Assembly (NCBI GenBank): GCA_034509735.1
Contig: JACGWO010000012.1
Span: 62,001 to 126,000, forward strand
From: Sesamum alatum
Lineage: Eukaryota > Streptophyta > Magnoliopsida > Lamiales > Pedaliaceae
Direction of reading: 5' to 3'
DNA length: 64,000 nt
Below are positions 22,780-34,905 of the stretch, piece after piece. The stretch's first letter is position 1. Every line of letters starts with the position of its first letter. The position numbers and the translations under genes are program-made. Below the pieces are notes generated by a model. That model was given only the letters and a program-made list of their open reading frames with translations, was not told the origin of the DNA and did no database searches.

Positions 22780-23708
22780 CTAAGACGGATCAAGTGACTC
22801 TGAACAATAGACTAACTCCGAAGCCATTTTGACATTGGCCGACAAGTCACCCTTTTCCTTCCTCATATGACGAAAAATAGGTTTGAGGAGCTTAAGTTTT
22901 CTGGTGACTGAATACATAAAGGTTCCGTGAATAGGAGCAACCCAAATTCTTTCAACTTCCACGAGAAATCCATGGCATGATGTTAAGAAGTTGTCAAATC
23001 GGAACATGGAGGACAGTAGGGGAGAAGCATGCCCCTTAAGTACAAGAGGAGAATGGTCTGAAGTCCGAGGGGTGTTGCAGAAAATACATGATCCCGGCCA
23101 TTTGGAAAGCCATTCATCGTTAACCAAAGCGCGGTCAAGACGTTTTCATAGGCTGCGAGCACCATCACTACAGTTATGCCAAGTGAAACGCGCCAGTGGC
23201 GGGCAAGTGCAGAAGACCAGAGGAAGAGATGCAATTGCTAAATTCCTCCATTCCCAACCGAATGTCCCCGAAACACCACATACTTTGCTCTGATCAACAA
23301 CAGCATTGGAGTCGCCAAAAATAAGCCAAAGATAATCAACGGTAGATAAAGAAAGATCATACAGTTTGGACCAAAGATCGCGGCGAGCGATAGTATCATT
23401 TACACCATAAACAAAAGTAATAAAGCAGGTATCATGCGAGCAACGCATGGTGGCACGACAATGCACAAATTGAGGCCCAAAGTCAACAAAGTCGATATCA
23501 AGCTCAGAATTATTCCACGCAATCGACAAGCGGTTACCAGGCCCAGAATAATCAATAAACCAGCTCCAGTTGGGTAGAAAGCGTACCTTAATTCGGGAAA
23601 CATTAGGTTGGGAGACCCGAGTTTCAAAAAGACCAACAAGTTGCAGACGGTGTGTTGGTGGTCTTGACGGTTAAGACCACACACATTCCAAGCTGCGACT
23701 CTAATCAT
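22780..23708 (-). pseudogene. LINE-1 ORF2 start and endonuclease domain
   Basis: ORF2 begins MIRVAAWNVCGLNRQDH at 23708 (minus strand), the typical start of plant L1 endonucleases. The domain is spread over three frames: 23400-23708, 23146-23529 and 22780-23127. Motifs include FTWHNCSDGA and TSDHSPL (the catalytic His motif). The GDFN motif reads GDSN here, a change next to catalytic residues. The enzyme would nick the target DNA. Frameshifts rule out expression. Confidence 0.85.
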
Positions 23709-26700
23709 TTAATACCTCGTAGTGGGCTGCGGCTCTAATCATATCGAGGGCTTGGAGAACCTTCATAATCAATTGTACGTTCGGATACATGCCTAATACT
23801 CAACACAATCGTTGGAAACACCTTGTGCTTTCAGTCCTTACCATTGACTGATAGATAACTCATTTTTGGCTATAAATATATTCGTATCTACTCTAATAAT
23901 CAATATTAAAGCCATTCTTCGATTATATGACTCGAACTCCATCTTATTCAACATAAAAATGCACTAGTACTACATCTAAAATACTCTTTTGAGCCATGGA
24001 CTCAGCTTTGTACCTTTGCACAACGACAAACTCCTTTAAACAAATTTAGACACATATTCCCTTTTATCTTTTCCATATCGAGGGCTTGGTCAACCTCCGT
24101 AATCAATCGTACGTTCGGATATATGCCTAATACTCAACACAATTGTAGGAAACACCTTGTGTTTTTAGTCCTTGTCGTTGACTGATAGATGACTCATTTC
24201 TGCTATAAATATATTCGTATTAACTCTAACAATCAATATTAAAGCCACTCTTCGATTATAAGACTAGGACTCCATGATATTCAACATTAAAATGCACTAG
24301 GACTACATCTAGAACACTCTTTTGAGCCATGGACTCATCTTTATACCTTTGCGCAACGAACAAACTCCTTTAAACAAGTTTAGACACTAATGCACTTTTA
24401 TCTTTGCCAAATCGAGGATTTGGAGAACCTTCATAATCAATTGTACGTCCGGATACATGCCTAATACTCAACACAATCGTAGGAAACACCTTCTGCTTTC
24501 AGTCCTTATCATTGACTGGTAGATGACTCATTTTTTGCTATAAATATATTCGTATTGACTCTAATAATCAATATTAAAGCCACTCTTTGATTATACGACT
24601 AGGACTCCATCTTATTCATCATAAATATGCACTAGGACTACATATAGAACACTCTTTCGAGCCATGGACTCAGGTTTGTACCTTTGCGCAATGACAAACT
24701 CCTTTAAACAAGTTTAGACACTAATGCATTTTTATCTTTGCCAAATCGAGGGCTTGGAGAACCTTCATAATCAATCGTAGGTTCGGACACGTGCCTAATA
24801 ATACTCAACACAATCATAGGGAACTCCTTGTGCTTTCAGTCCTTATCATAGATGACTCATTTTTTACTATAAATATATTCGTATTGATTCTAATAATCAA
24901 TATTAAAGCCACTCTTCGATAATACGACTATGACTCCATCTTATTCAACATAAAAATATACTAGGACTACATCTGGAACACTCTTTTAAGCCATGGACTC
25001 AGCTTTGTACCTTTGTGCAATGACAAACTCCTTTAAACAAATTTAGACACTAATGCAATTTTATCTTTTCCAAGAAGCTTCATAATCAATCGTACGTCTG
25101 GATACATACGTAATACTCAACACAATCGTAGGAAACAACCTTGTGCTTTCAGTCCTTATCATTGATTGATAGATGACTCAGTTTTGGTTATAAATATATT
25201 CGTATTGACTCTAATAATCAATTTTAAAGGCACTCTTCGATTATCTAATTATGACTTCATCTTATTCAACAAAAAATACACTAGTACTACATCTAAAACA
25301 CTCTTTTGAACCATTGACTCAGCTTTGTACCTTTGCACAATGACAAACTCCTTTAAAAAAATTTAGACACTCATTCCCTTTTATCTTAGCCATATCGAGG
25401 GATTGGTCAACCTTCTTAATCAACCGTACGTCCGGACACATGCCTAATATGCAACACAATCGTAGGAAACACCTTGTGTTCTCAGTCCTTGTCATTGATT
25501 GATAGATAACTCATTTTGGCAATAAATATATTCGTATTGACTGTAATAATAATTATTAAAGCCACTCTTCGATTATACGACTAGGACTCCATCTTATTCA
25601 ACATAAAAATGCACCAGGACTACATCTAGAACACTCTTTCGAGCCATGGACTCAGGTTTGAACCTTTGCGCAACGACAAACTCCTTTAAACAAGTTTAGA
25701 CACTAATGCACTTTTATCTTTGCCATATCGAGGGCTTGGAGAACCTTCATAAGCAATCGTATGTCCGGATACATGCCCAATACTCAACACAATCGTACGA
25801 AACGCCTTTGATTAATATTTCAGTCCTGATCATTGACTGATTGATGAGTCATTTTTTGCTATAAATATATTTGTATTGACTCTAATAATCAATATTAAAG
25901 CCACGCTTCGATTATACGACTACGACTCCATCTTATTCAACATAAAAATGCTCTAGAACTACATCTAGAACACTCTTTCGAGCCATGGATCCGACTTTGT
26001 ACCTTTGCGCAACGACAAACTCCTTTAAACAAGTTTAGACACTAATACATTTTTATCTTTGCCATATCGAGGGTTTGGAGAACCTTCATAATCAATCGTA
26101 CGTCCGGATACATGCCTAATACTCAACCCAATCATAGGAAACACCTTGTGCTTTCAGTCCTTATCATTGACTGATAGATGACTCATTTTTGGCTATAAAT
26201 ATATAATGTATTGACTCTTATAATCAATATTAAAGCCACTCTTCAATTATACGACAAGGACTCCATCTTATTCAACATAAAAATGCACCAGGAGTACATG
26301 TTGAACACTCTTTCGAGCCACGGACTCATCTTTGTACCTTTTCGCAAAGACAAACTCCTTTAAAACAAGTTTAGACACTAATGCACTAGGACTACATCTA
26401 AAACATTCTATTGAGCCACTCTTTGATTATACGACTAGGACTCCATCATATTCAACATAAAAAATGCACTATTACTACTTCTAAAACATTCTATTGAGCT
26501 ATGGACACAGCTTTGTACCTTTGCACAACGATAAACTCTTTAAACAATCGTAGCAAACACTTTGTGCTTTCAGTCCTTATCATTGACTGATAGATGACTC
26601 ATTTCTGGCCATAATATATTCGTATTGACTCTAATAATAAATATTAAAGCCACTCTTCGATTATACTACAAGGACTCCATCTTATTCAACATAAAAATGC

Positions 26701-29700
26701 ACTAGGACTACATCTTGAACACTCTTTCGTGCCATGCACTCAGCTTTGTACCTTTTCGCAATGACAAACTCCTTCAAACTAGTTTAGACACTAATGCACT
26801 TTGATCTTTGCCATATCGAGGCAATGGAGAACCTTCATATTAAATCGTACGTCCGGACACATGCCTAATACTTAACACAATTGTAGGAAACACCTTGTAT
26901 TTTCCTTATCATTGAATGATAGATGAGTCATTTTTTGCTATAAATATATTTCTATTGACTCTAATAATAAATATTAAAGCCACTCTTCGATTATACGACT
27001 AGGACTCCATCTTATTCAACTTAAAAATACACTAGTACTACATCTAAAACACTCTTTTGAGCCATGAACTCAGCTTTGTACCTTTGCACAACGACAAACT
27101 CCTTTAAACAAATTTAGACACTCATTCCCTTTTATCTTTGCCATATCGAGGGCTTCGTCAACCACCGTAATCAATCGTACGTCGGATACATGCTTAATAC
27201 TCAACAGAATCGTACGAAACACCTTATGTTTTCAATCCTTATCATTGACTGATAGATGACTCATTTCTGGCAATAAATATATTCGTATTGACTCTAATAA
27301 TAATTATTAAAGCCACTCTTCGATTATAAGACTCACACTCCATGTTATTCAAAAATTAAAATCGCTAGCATTACATCTATAACACTCTTTTGAGCCATGG
27401 ACTCATCTTCGTACCTTTGCGCAATGACAAACTCATTTAAACAAGTTTAGACACACATTCCCTTTTATCTTTGCCATATTCGAGGGCTTGGTCAACCGCC
27501 GTAATCAATCGTATATCCGGATACATACCTAATACTCAACACAATCGTAGGAAACACCTTGTGTTTTCAGTCCTTATCATTAACTGATAGATGACTCATT
27601 TCTGGCTATATATATATTCGTATTGACCCTAACAATCAATATTAAAGCCACTCTTCGATTATAAAACTTGGACACCATGTAATTCAACATTAAAATACAC
27701 TAGGCCGACATCTAAAACACTCTTTTGAGCCATGGAGTCATCTTTGTACCTTTGCGCAACGACAAACTCCTTTAAACAAGTTTAGACACTAATGCACTTT
27801 TATCTTTGCCATATCGAGGGCTTGCAGAACCATCATAATCAATCGTACGTCCAAATACATGCCTAATACACAACAACATTCGTAGGAAACAACTTGTGCT
27901 TTCAGTCCTTATCATTCACTGATAGATGACTTATTTTTTGCCATAACTATATTCATATTCACTCTAATAATCAATATTAAAGTCACTCTTTGATTATATG
28001 ACTAGGAGTCCATCTCATTCACCTAAAAATACACTAGTACTACATCTAAAACACTCTTTTGAGCCATGGACTCAGCTTTGTACCTTTGCACAACGACAAA
28101 CTCCTTTGAACGAATTTAGACACTCATTCCATTTTATCTTTGCCGTATCAAGGGCTTGGTCAACCACTGTAATCAATCGTACATCCGGATATATGCCTAA
28201 TACTCAACACAATCGTACGAAACACCTTGTGTTTTCAGACCTTATCATTGACTGATAGATGACTCATTTCTGGCTATAAATATATTCGTATTGACTCTAA
28301 TAATCAATATTAAAGCCACTCTTCGATTATAAGAGTCGGACTCCATCTTATTCAACATTAAAATGCACTAGGATTACATCTAGAACACTCTTTTGTGCCA
28401 TGGACTCATCTTTGTACCTTTACGCAACGACAAACTCCTTTAAACAAGTTTAGATAATCATTCCCTTTTATCTTTGTCATATCGAGGGCTTGGTAAGCAC
28501 CGTAATCAATCGTACATCCGGATACATGCCTAATACTTAACACAATCGTAGGAAACACCTTGTGTGTTCAGTCCTTATCATGACTGATTGATGACTCATT
28601 TCTCGCTATATACATATTCGTATTGACCCTAATAATCAATTAAAGCCACTCTTCGATTATAAGACTTGGACTCCATGTTATTCAACATTAAAATGCACTA
28701 GGACTACATCTAGAACACTCTTTTGAGCCATGGAGTCATCTTTGTACCTCTGCGCAACGACAAACTTCTTTAAACAATTTTGGACACCACTTTTATCTTT
28801 GCCAAATCGAGGGCTTGGAGATGCTTCATAATTAATCGTACGTCCGGATACATGCCTAATACTCAACACAATCATAGGAAACACCTTGTGCTTTCAGTCC
28901 TTATCATTGACTGATAGATGACTCATTTTTTGCTATAAATATATTTGTATTGACTCTAATAATCAATATTAAAGCCACTCTTCAATTATATGACTAGGAC
29001 TCCATCTTATTCAACATAAAAATGCACTAGGACTACATCAAGAACACTCTTCTAAGCCATGGACTAATCTTTGTACCTTTGCGCAGTGACAAACTCCTTT
29101 AAACAAGTTTAGACACTAGTGAACTTTTATCTTTGCCATATCGAGGGCTTGCAGAACCATCATAATCAATCGTACGTCCGGAATACATGCCTTATACTCA
29201 ACACAATCGTAGGAAACACCATGTGTTTTTCAGTCGTTATCATTGACTGATAGATCACTCATTTCTGGCTATAGATATATTCGTATTGACCCTAATAATC
29301 AATATTAAAGCTACTCTTCGATTATAAGACTTGGACTCCATCTTATTCAACATTAAAATGCACTAGGACTACATCTAGAACACTCTTTTGAGCCATGCAG
29401 TCATCTTTGTACCTTTGCGCAACGACAAACTCCTTAAACAAGTTTAGACACTAATGCAATTTTATCTTTCCCAAATCGAGGGCTTGGAGAAGCTTCATAA
29501 TAAATCGTACGTCCGGATACATGCCTAATACTCAACACAATCATAGGAAACACCTTGTGCTTTCAGTCCTTATCATTGACTGATAGATGACTCAGTTTTG
29601 GCTATAAATATATTCGTATTGACTCTAATAATCAATATTAAAGCCACTGTTCGATTATATGACTAGGACTCCATCTTATTCAACATTAAAATGCACTACG

Positions 29701-30690
29701 ACTACATCTAGAAAACTTTTCCGAGCCATGGACTCAGCTATGTACATTTGCGCAATGACAAACTCTTTAAACAAGTTAGACACTAATGCACTTTTATCTT
29801 TGCCATACCGAGCGCTTGGAGAACCATCATAATCAATCGTACGTCCGAATACATGCCTAATACACAACACATTCGTAGGAAACAGCCTGTGCTCTCAGTT
29901 CTTATCATTGACTGATAGATGACTTATTTTTTGCCATAAATATATTCATATTCACTCTAAATAATCAATACTAAAGCCACTCTTCGATTATACGACTAGG
30001 ACACCATCTTATTCAACCTAAAAATACACTAGTACTATATCTAAAACACTCTTTTGAGCCATGAACTCAGCTTTGTACCTTTGCACAACGACAAACTCCT
30101 TTAAACAAATTTAGACGCTCATTCCCTTTTACCATTGCCATATCGAGGGCTTGGCCAACCACCGTAATCAATCGTACGTCCGGATACAAGCCTAAAACTC
30201 AACGCAATCGTAGGAAACACCTTGCGTTTTTAGTCCTTATCACTGACTGATAGATGACTCATTTCTGGCTATAAATATATTCGTATTGAAGCTGATAATC
30301 AATATTAAAGCCACTCTTTGATTATAAGACTCGGACTCCATGTTATTCAACATTAAAATGCACTAGGATTACATCTAGAACTTTTGAGCCATGGACTCAT
30401 CTTTGTACCTTTGCGCAACGACAAACTCCTTTAAACAAGTTTAGACACTCATTACCTTTTATCTTTGCCATATCGAGGGCTTGGAGAACCTTCATAATCA
30501 ATCGTACGTCTGGATAAATGCCTAATACTCAACACAATCGTAGGAAACACCTTGTGCTTTGAATCCTTATCATTGACTGATAGATGACTCATTTTTTGCT
30601 ATAAATATATTCGTATTGACTCTAATAATCAATATTAAAGCCACTCTTCGATTATACGACTAGGACTCCATCTTATTCAACATAAAAAAT

Positions 30691-31018
30691 GCACTAGGGC
30701 TACATCTTGAACACTCTTTCGAGCCATGGACTCAGCTTTGTACCTTTTCGCAACGACAAAGTCCTTTAAACAAGTTTTGACACTAATGCACTTTTACCTT
30801 TGCCATATCGAGGGCTTGGAGAACCTTCATAATCAATCGTACCCCCGGATACATGCACTAGGGCTACATCTTGAACATTCTTTCGAGCCATGGACTCAGC
30901 TTTGTACCTTTTCGCAACGACAAAGTCCTTTAAACAAGTTTTGACACTAATGCACTTTTACCTTTGCCATATCGAGGGCTTGGAGAACCTTCATAATCAA
31001 TCGTACCCCCGGATACAT
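30691..31018 (+). repeat. 164-bp half-monomer tandem duplication
   Basis: The segment from GCACTAGGGC at 30691 is repeated almost unchanged from 30855. Shared private variants are CTAGGGCTAC, ACAAAGTCC, AAGTTTTGACAC and TACCCCCGGATACATGC. The offset of 164 bp is about half a monomer. The join at 30851-30860 links CGGATACATGC to ACTAGGGC and could have used the ATGC shared by both positions. Confidence 0.85.
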
Positions 31019-33060
31019 GCTTAATACTCAACACAATCGTAAGAAAGACCTTGTGCTTTCAGTCCCTATCATTGACTGATAGATGACTCAATTTTTGCTA
31101 TAAATCTATTCTTATTGATATTAATAATCAATTTTAAAGCCACTATTCGATAATACGACTAGGACTCCATTTTATTCAACATAAAAAGTCACTAGGACTA
31201 CATCTTGAACACTCTTTCGAGCCATGGACTCAGCTTTGTACCTTTAAACTAGTTTAGACACTAATGCACTTTTATCTTTGCCAAATCAAGGGCTTCGAGA
31301 ACCTTCATAATCAATAGTATGTCCGGATATATGCCTAATACTCAACACAATCGTAGGAAATACCTTGTGCTTTCAGTCCTTATCATTGACTGATTGATGA
31401 CTCATTTTTGCCTATAAATGTATTCGTATTGACTCTAATAATCAATATTAAAGTCACTCTTCGATTATACGACTAGGACTCCATCTTATTCAATATAAAA
31501 ATGCACTAGGACAACATCTAGAATACTCTTTTGAGCCATGGACTTAGCTTTGTATCTTTGCGCAACGACAAACTCCTATAAACAAGTTTAGACACTAATG
31601 CACTTCTATCTTTGCGAAATCGAGGGCTTGGAGAACCTTCATAATCAATCGTACGTCCGGATACATGCCTAATACTCTACACAATAATAGGAAGCACCTT
31701 GTGCTCTCAGTCCTTATCATTGACTGACAGATGAGTCATTTTTGGCTACAAATATATTTGTATTGACTCTAGTAATCAATATTAAAGCCACTCTTCGATT
31801 ATACAACTAGGACTCCATCTTATTCAACATAAAAATGCACTAAGACTACATCAGGAACACTCTTTTAAGCCATGGATTCAGCTTTGTACCTTTGCGCAAC
31901 GACAAACTCCTTTAAATAAGTTTAGACACTAATGCACTTTTATCTTTGCCAAATCGAGGCTTTGAGAACCTTGATAATCAATCGTACGTCCGGATACATG
32001 CTCTAATACTCAACACAATCGTAGGAAACACCTTGTGCTTTCAATCCTTATCATTAACAGATAGATGACTTATTTTTCGTTATAAATATATTCGTATTTG
32101 ACTCTAATAATCAATATTAAAGTTACTGTGGGATTATACGACTAGGACTCCATCGTATTCAATATAAAAATGCACTAGGACTACATCTAGAACACTCTTT
32201 CGAGCCATAGAGTCATCTTTGTACCTTTGCACAACGACAAACTCCTTGAAACAAGTTTAGACACTAATGCACTTTTATCGTTGCCAAATCGAGCGCTTGG
32301 AGAACCTTCATAATCAATCGTACATCCGGATACATGCCTAATACTCTATACAATCGTAGGAAACACCTTGTGCTCTTAGTCCTTATCATTGACTGACAGA
32401 TGAGTCATTTTTTGCTATAAATATATTCGTATTAACTCTAATAATCAATATTAAAGCCACTCTTCAATTATATGACTATGACTCCATCGTATTCAACATA
32501 AAAGTGCAGTAAGACTCCATCTTATTCAATATAAAAATGCACTAGGACTACGTCTAGAACACTCTTTCGAACCATGGACTCATCTTTGTACCTTTGCGCA
32601 ACGACAAACCCCTTTAAAAAAGTTTGGACACTAATGCACTTTTATCTTTACCAAATCGAGGGCTTGGAGAATCTTCATAATCAATCGTACGTGCGGATAC
32701 ATGTCTAATGGTCTATGCAATTGTAGGAAACACCTTGTGCTTTCAGTCCTTATGATTTACTGATAGATGACTCATTTTTAGCTATATATATATTCGTATT
32801 GACTCTAATAATCAATATTAAAGCCACTCTTCAATTAAACGACTAGCACTCCATATTATTCAATATAAAAATGCACTAGAACTACATCTTGAACACTCTT
32901 TCGAGACATGGACTCAGCTTTGTACCTTTGCGCAAAGACAAACTCCTTTAAACAAGTTTGGACACTAACGCACTTTTATCTTTGACATATCGAGGGCTTG
33001 GAGAACCTTTGTAATCAATCATACCCCGGATACATGCCTAATACTCAACATAATCGTAGG

Positions 33061-34905
33061 AAAGATCTTGTGCTTTCGAGCCATGGACTCAGGTTTGTAC
33101 CTTTAAACTAGTTTAGACACTAATGCACTTTTATCTTTGCCAAATCGATGGATTCGAGAACCATCATAATCAATAGTATGTCCGGATATATGCCTAATAC
33201 TCAACACGATCGTAGGAACACCTTGTGCTTTCAATCCTTATCATTGACTGATAGATGACTCATTTTTTGCTATAAATATATTCGTATCGACTCTAATAAT
33301 CAATATTAAAGCCAACTCTTTGATTATACGACTAGGACTCCATCTTATTCAAAATAAATGTACTAGGACTACATCTAAAACACTCTTTCGAGCCATGGAC
33401 TCAGCTTTGTACCTTTGCGCAACGACAAACTCCTTTAAACAAGTTTAGACACTAATGCACTTTTATCTTTGCCATATCGAGGGCTTGGAGAACCTTCATA
33501 ATCAATCGTATGTCCGGATACATGCCTAATACCCAACACAATCGTAGGAAACACCTTGTGTTTTCAGTCCTTATCATTGTCTGATAGATGACTTATTTTT
33601 TGCTATAAATATATTCGAATCGACTCTAATAAGATAAAATATTAAATCCATTCTTTGATTGTATGACTATGACTCTATCTTATACAACATAAAAATGCAC
33701 TAAGACAACATCTAGAACACTCTTTTGAGCAATGGACTCAGCTTTGTACCTTTGCGCAACGACAAACACCTTTAAACAAGTTTAGACACTAATGCACTTT
33801 TATCTTTGCCATATCGAGGGCTTGGAGAACCTTCGTAATCTATCGTACCCCCGGATACATGCCTAATACTCAACACAATCGTAGGAAAGACCTTATGCTT
33901 TCAGTCCCTATCATTGATTGATAGATGACTCAATTTTTGCTATAAATATATTCTTATTGACTCTAATAATCAATTTTAAAGCCACTATTTGATTATACGA
34001 CTAGGACTCCATTTTATTCAACATAAAAATGAACTAGGACTACATCTTGAAACACTCTTTTGAGTCATGGACTCAGCTTTGTACCTTTTCGCAACGACAA
34101 ACTCCTTTAACTTAGTTTAGACACTAATGCACTTTTATCTTTGCCAAATCGAGGGCTTCGAGAACCTTCATAATCAATAGTATGTCCAGATATATGCCTA
34201 ATACTCAACACAATCGTAGGAAAGATCTTGTGCTTTCGAGCCATGGACTCAGGTTTGTACCTTTAAACTAGTTTAGACACTGATGCACTTTTATCTTTGC
34301 CATATCGAGGGATTGGAGAACCTTCGTAATCTGTCGTACCCCCGGGATACATGCCTAATACTCAACACAATCGTAGGAAAGACCTTATGCTTTCAGTCCC
34401 TATCATTGATTGATAGATGACTCAATTTTTGCTATAAATATATTCTTATTGACTCTAATAATCAATTTTAAAGCCACTATTTGATTATACGACTAGGACT
34501 CCATTTTATTCAACATAAAAATGAACTAGGACTACATCTTGAACACTCTTTTGAGTCATGGACTCAGCTTTGTACCTTTTCGCAATGACAAACTCCATTA
34601 AACTAGTTTAGACACTAATGCACTTTTATCTTTGCCAAATCGAGGGCTTCGAGAACCTTCATAATCAATAGTATGTCCAGATATATGCCTAATACTCAAC
34701 ACAATCGTAGGAAAGATCTTGTGCTTTCGAGCCATGGACTCAGGTTTGTACCTTTAAACTAGTTTAGTCACTGATGCACTTTTATCTTTGCCAAATAAGG
34801 GATTCGAGAACCTTCATAATCAATAGTATGTCCGGATATATGCCTAATACTCAACACAATCGTAGGAACACCTTGTGCTTCCAGTCCTTATCATTGACTG
34901 ATAGA
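33061..34905 (+). repeat. Composite satellite units of ~491 bp built from a deletion monomer
   Basis: A junction monomer in which GTGCTTTC jumps directly to GAGCCATGGACTCAGG appears at 33061, 34221 and 34712. The CTTTC shared by both positions marks the breakpoint. It also has a 20-bp deletion giving GTACCTTTAAACTAG. The last two copies are 491 bp apart and each is linked to a full monomer sharing ACCTTATGC and ATGAACTAGG (33889 and 34381, offset 492). A shortened monomer plus a normal monomer has therefore been duplicated as a unit. Confidence 0.82.

Larger units (their letters stand above)
19143..23740 (-). mobile_element. LINE-1: 5'-truncated L1-type retrotransposon with nested solo LTR
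   Basis: Minus-strand LINE. The 3' end is a T10 tract at 19143-19152 (poly-A on the minus strand), preceded by the same 3' tail as LINE-2. The 5' end at 23740 lies just upstream of the ORF2 start. The satellite flanks carry a near-perfect target-site duplication: ATATCGAGGCTTG at 19130-19142 and ATATCGAGGGCTTG at 23741-23754. Removing the nested LTR (20297-21128) leaves about 3.76 kb. Order on the minus strand is endonuclease, RT, C-terminal zinc domain. It is full of frameshifts and lacks ORF1. Confidence 0.92.

Noticed and set aside
27998..28255. Open frames of 60-85 codons inside the satellite (also 28678-28884, 29676-29870, 30726-30944)
   Set aside because: They follow the satellite monomer in both strands, change frame between monomers and have no recognisable domain. 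They arise by chance in a repeat with few stops.
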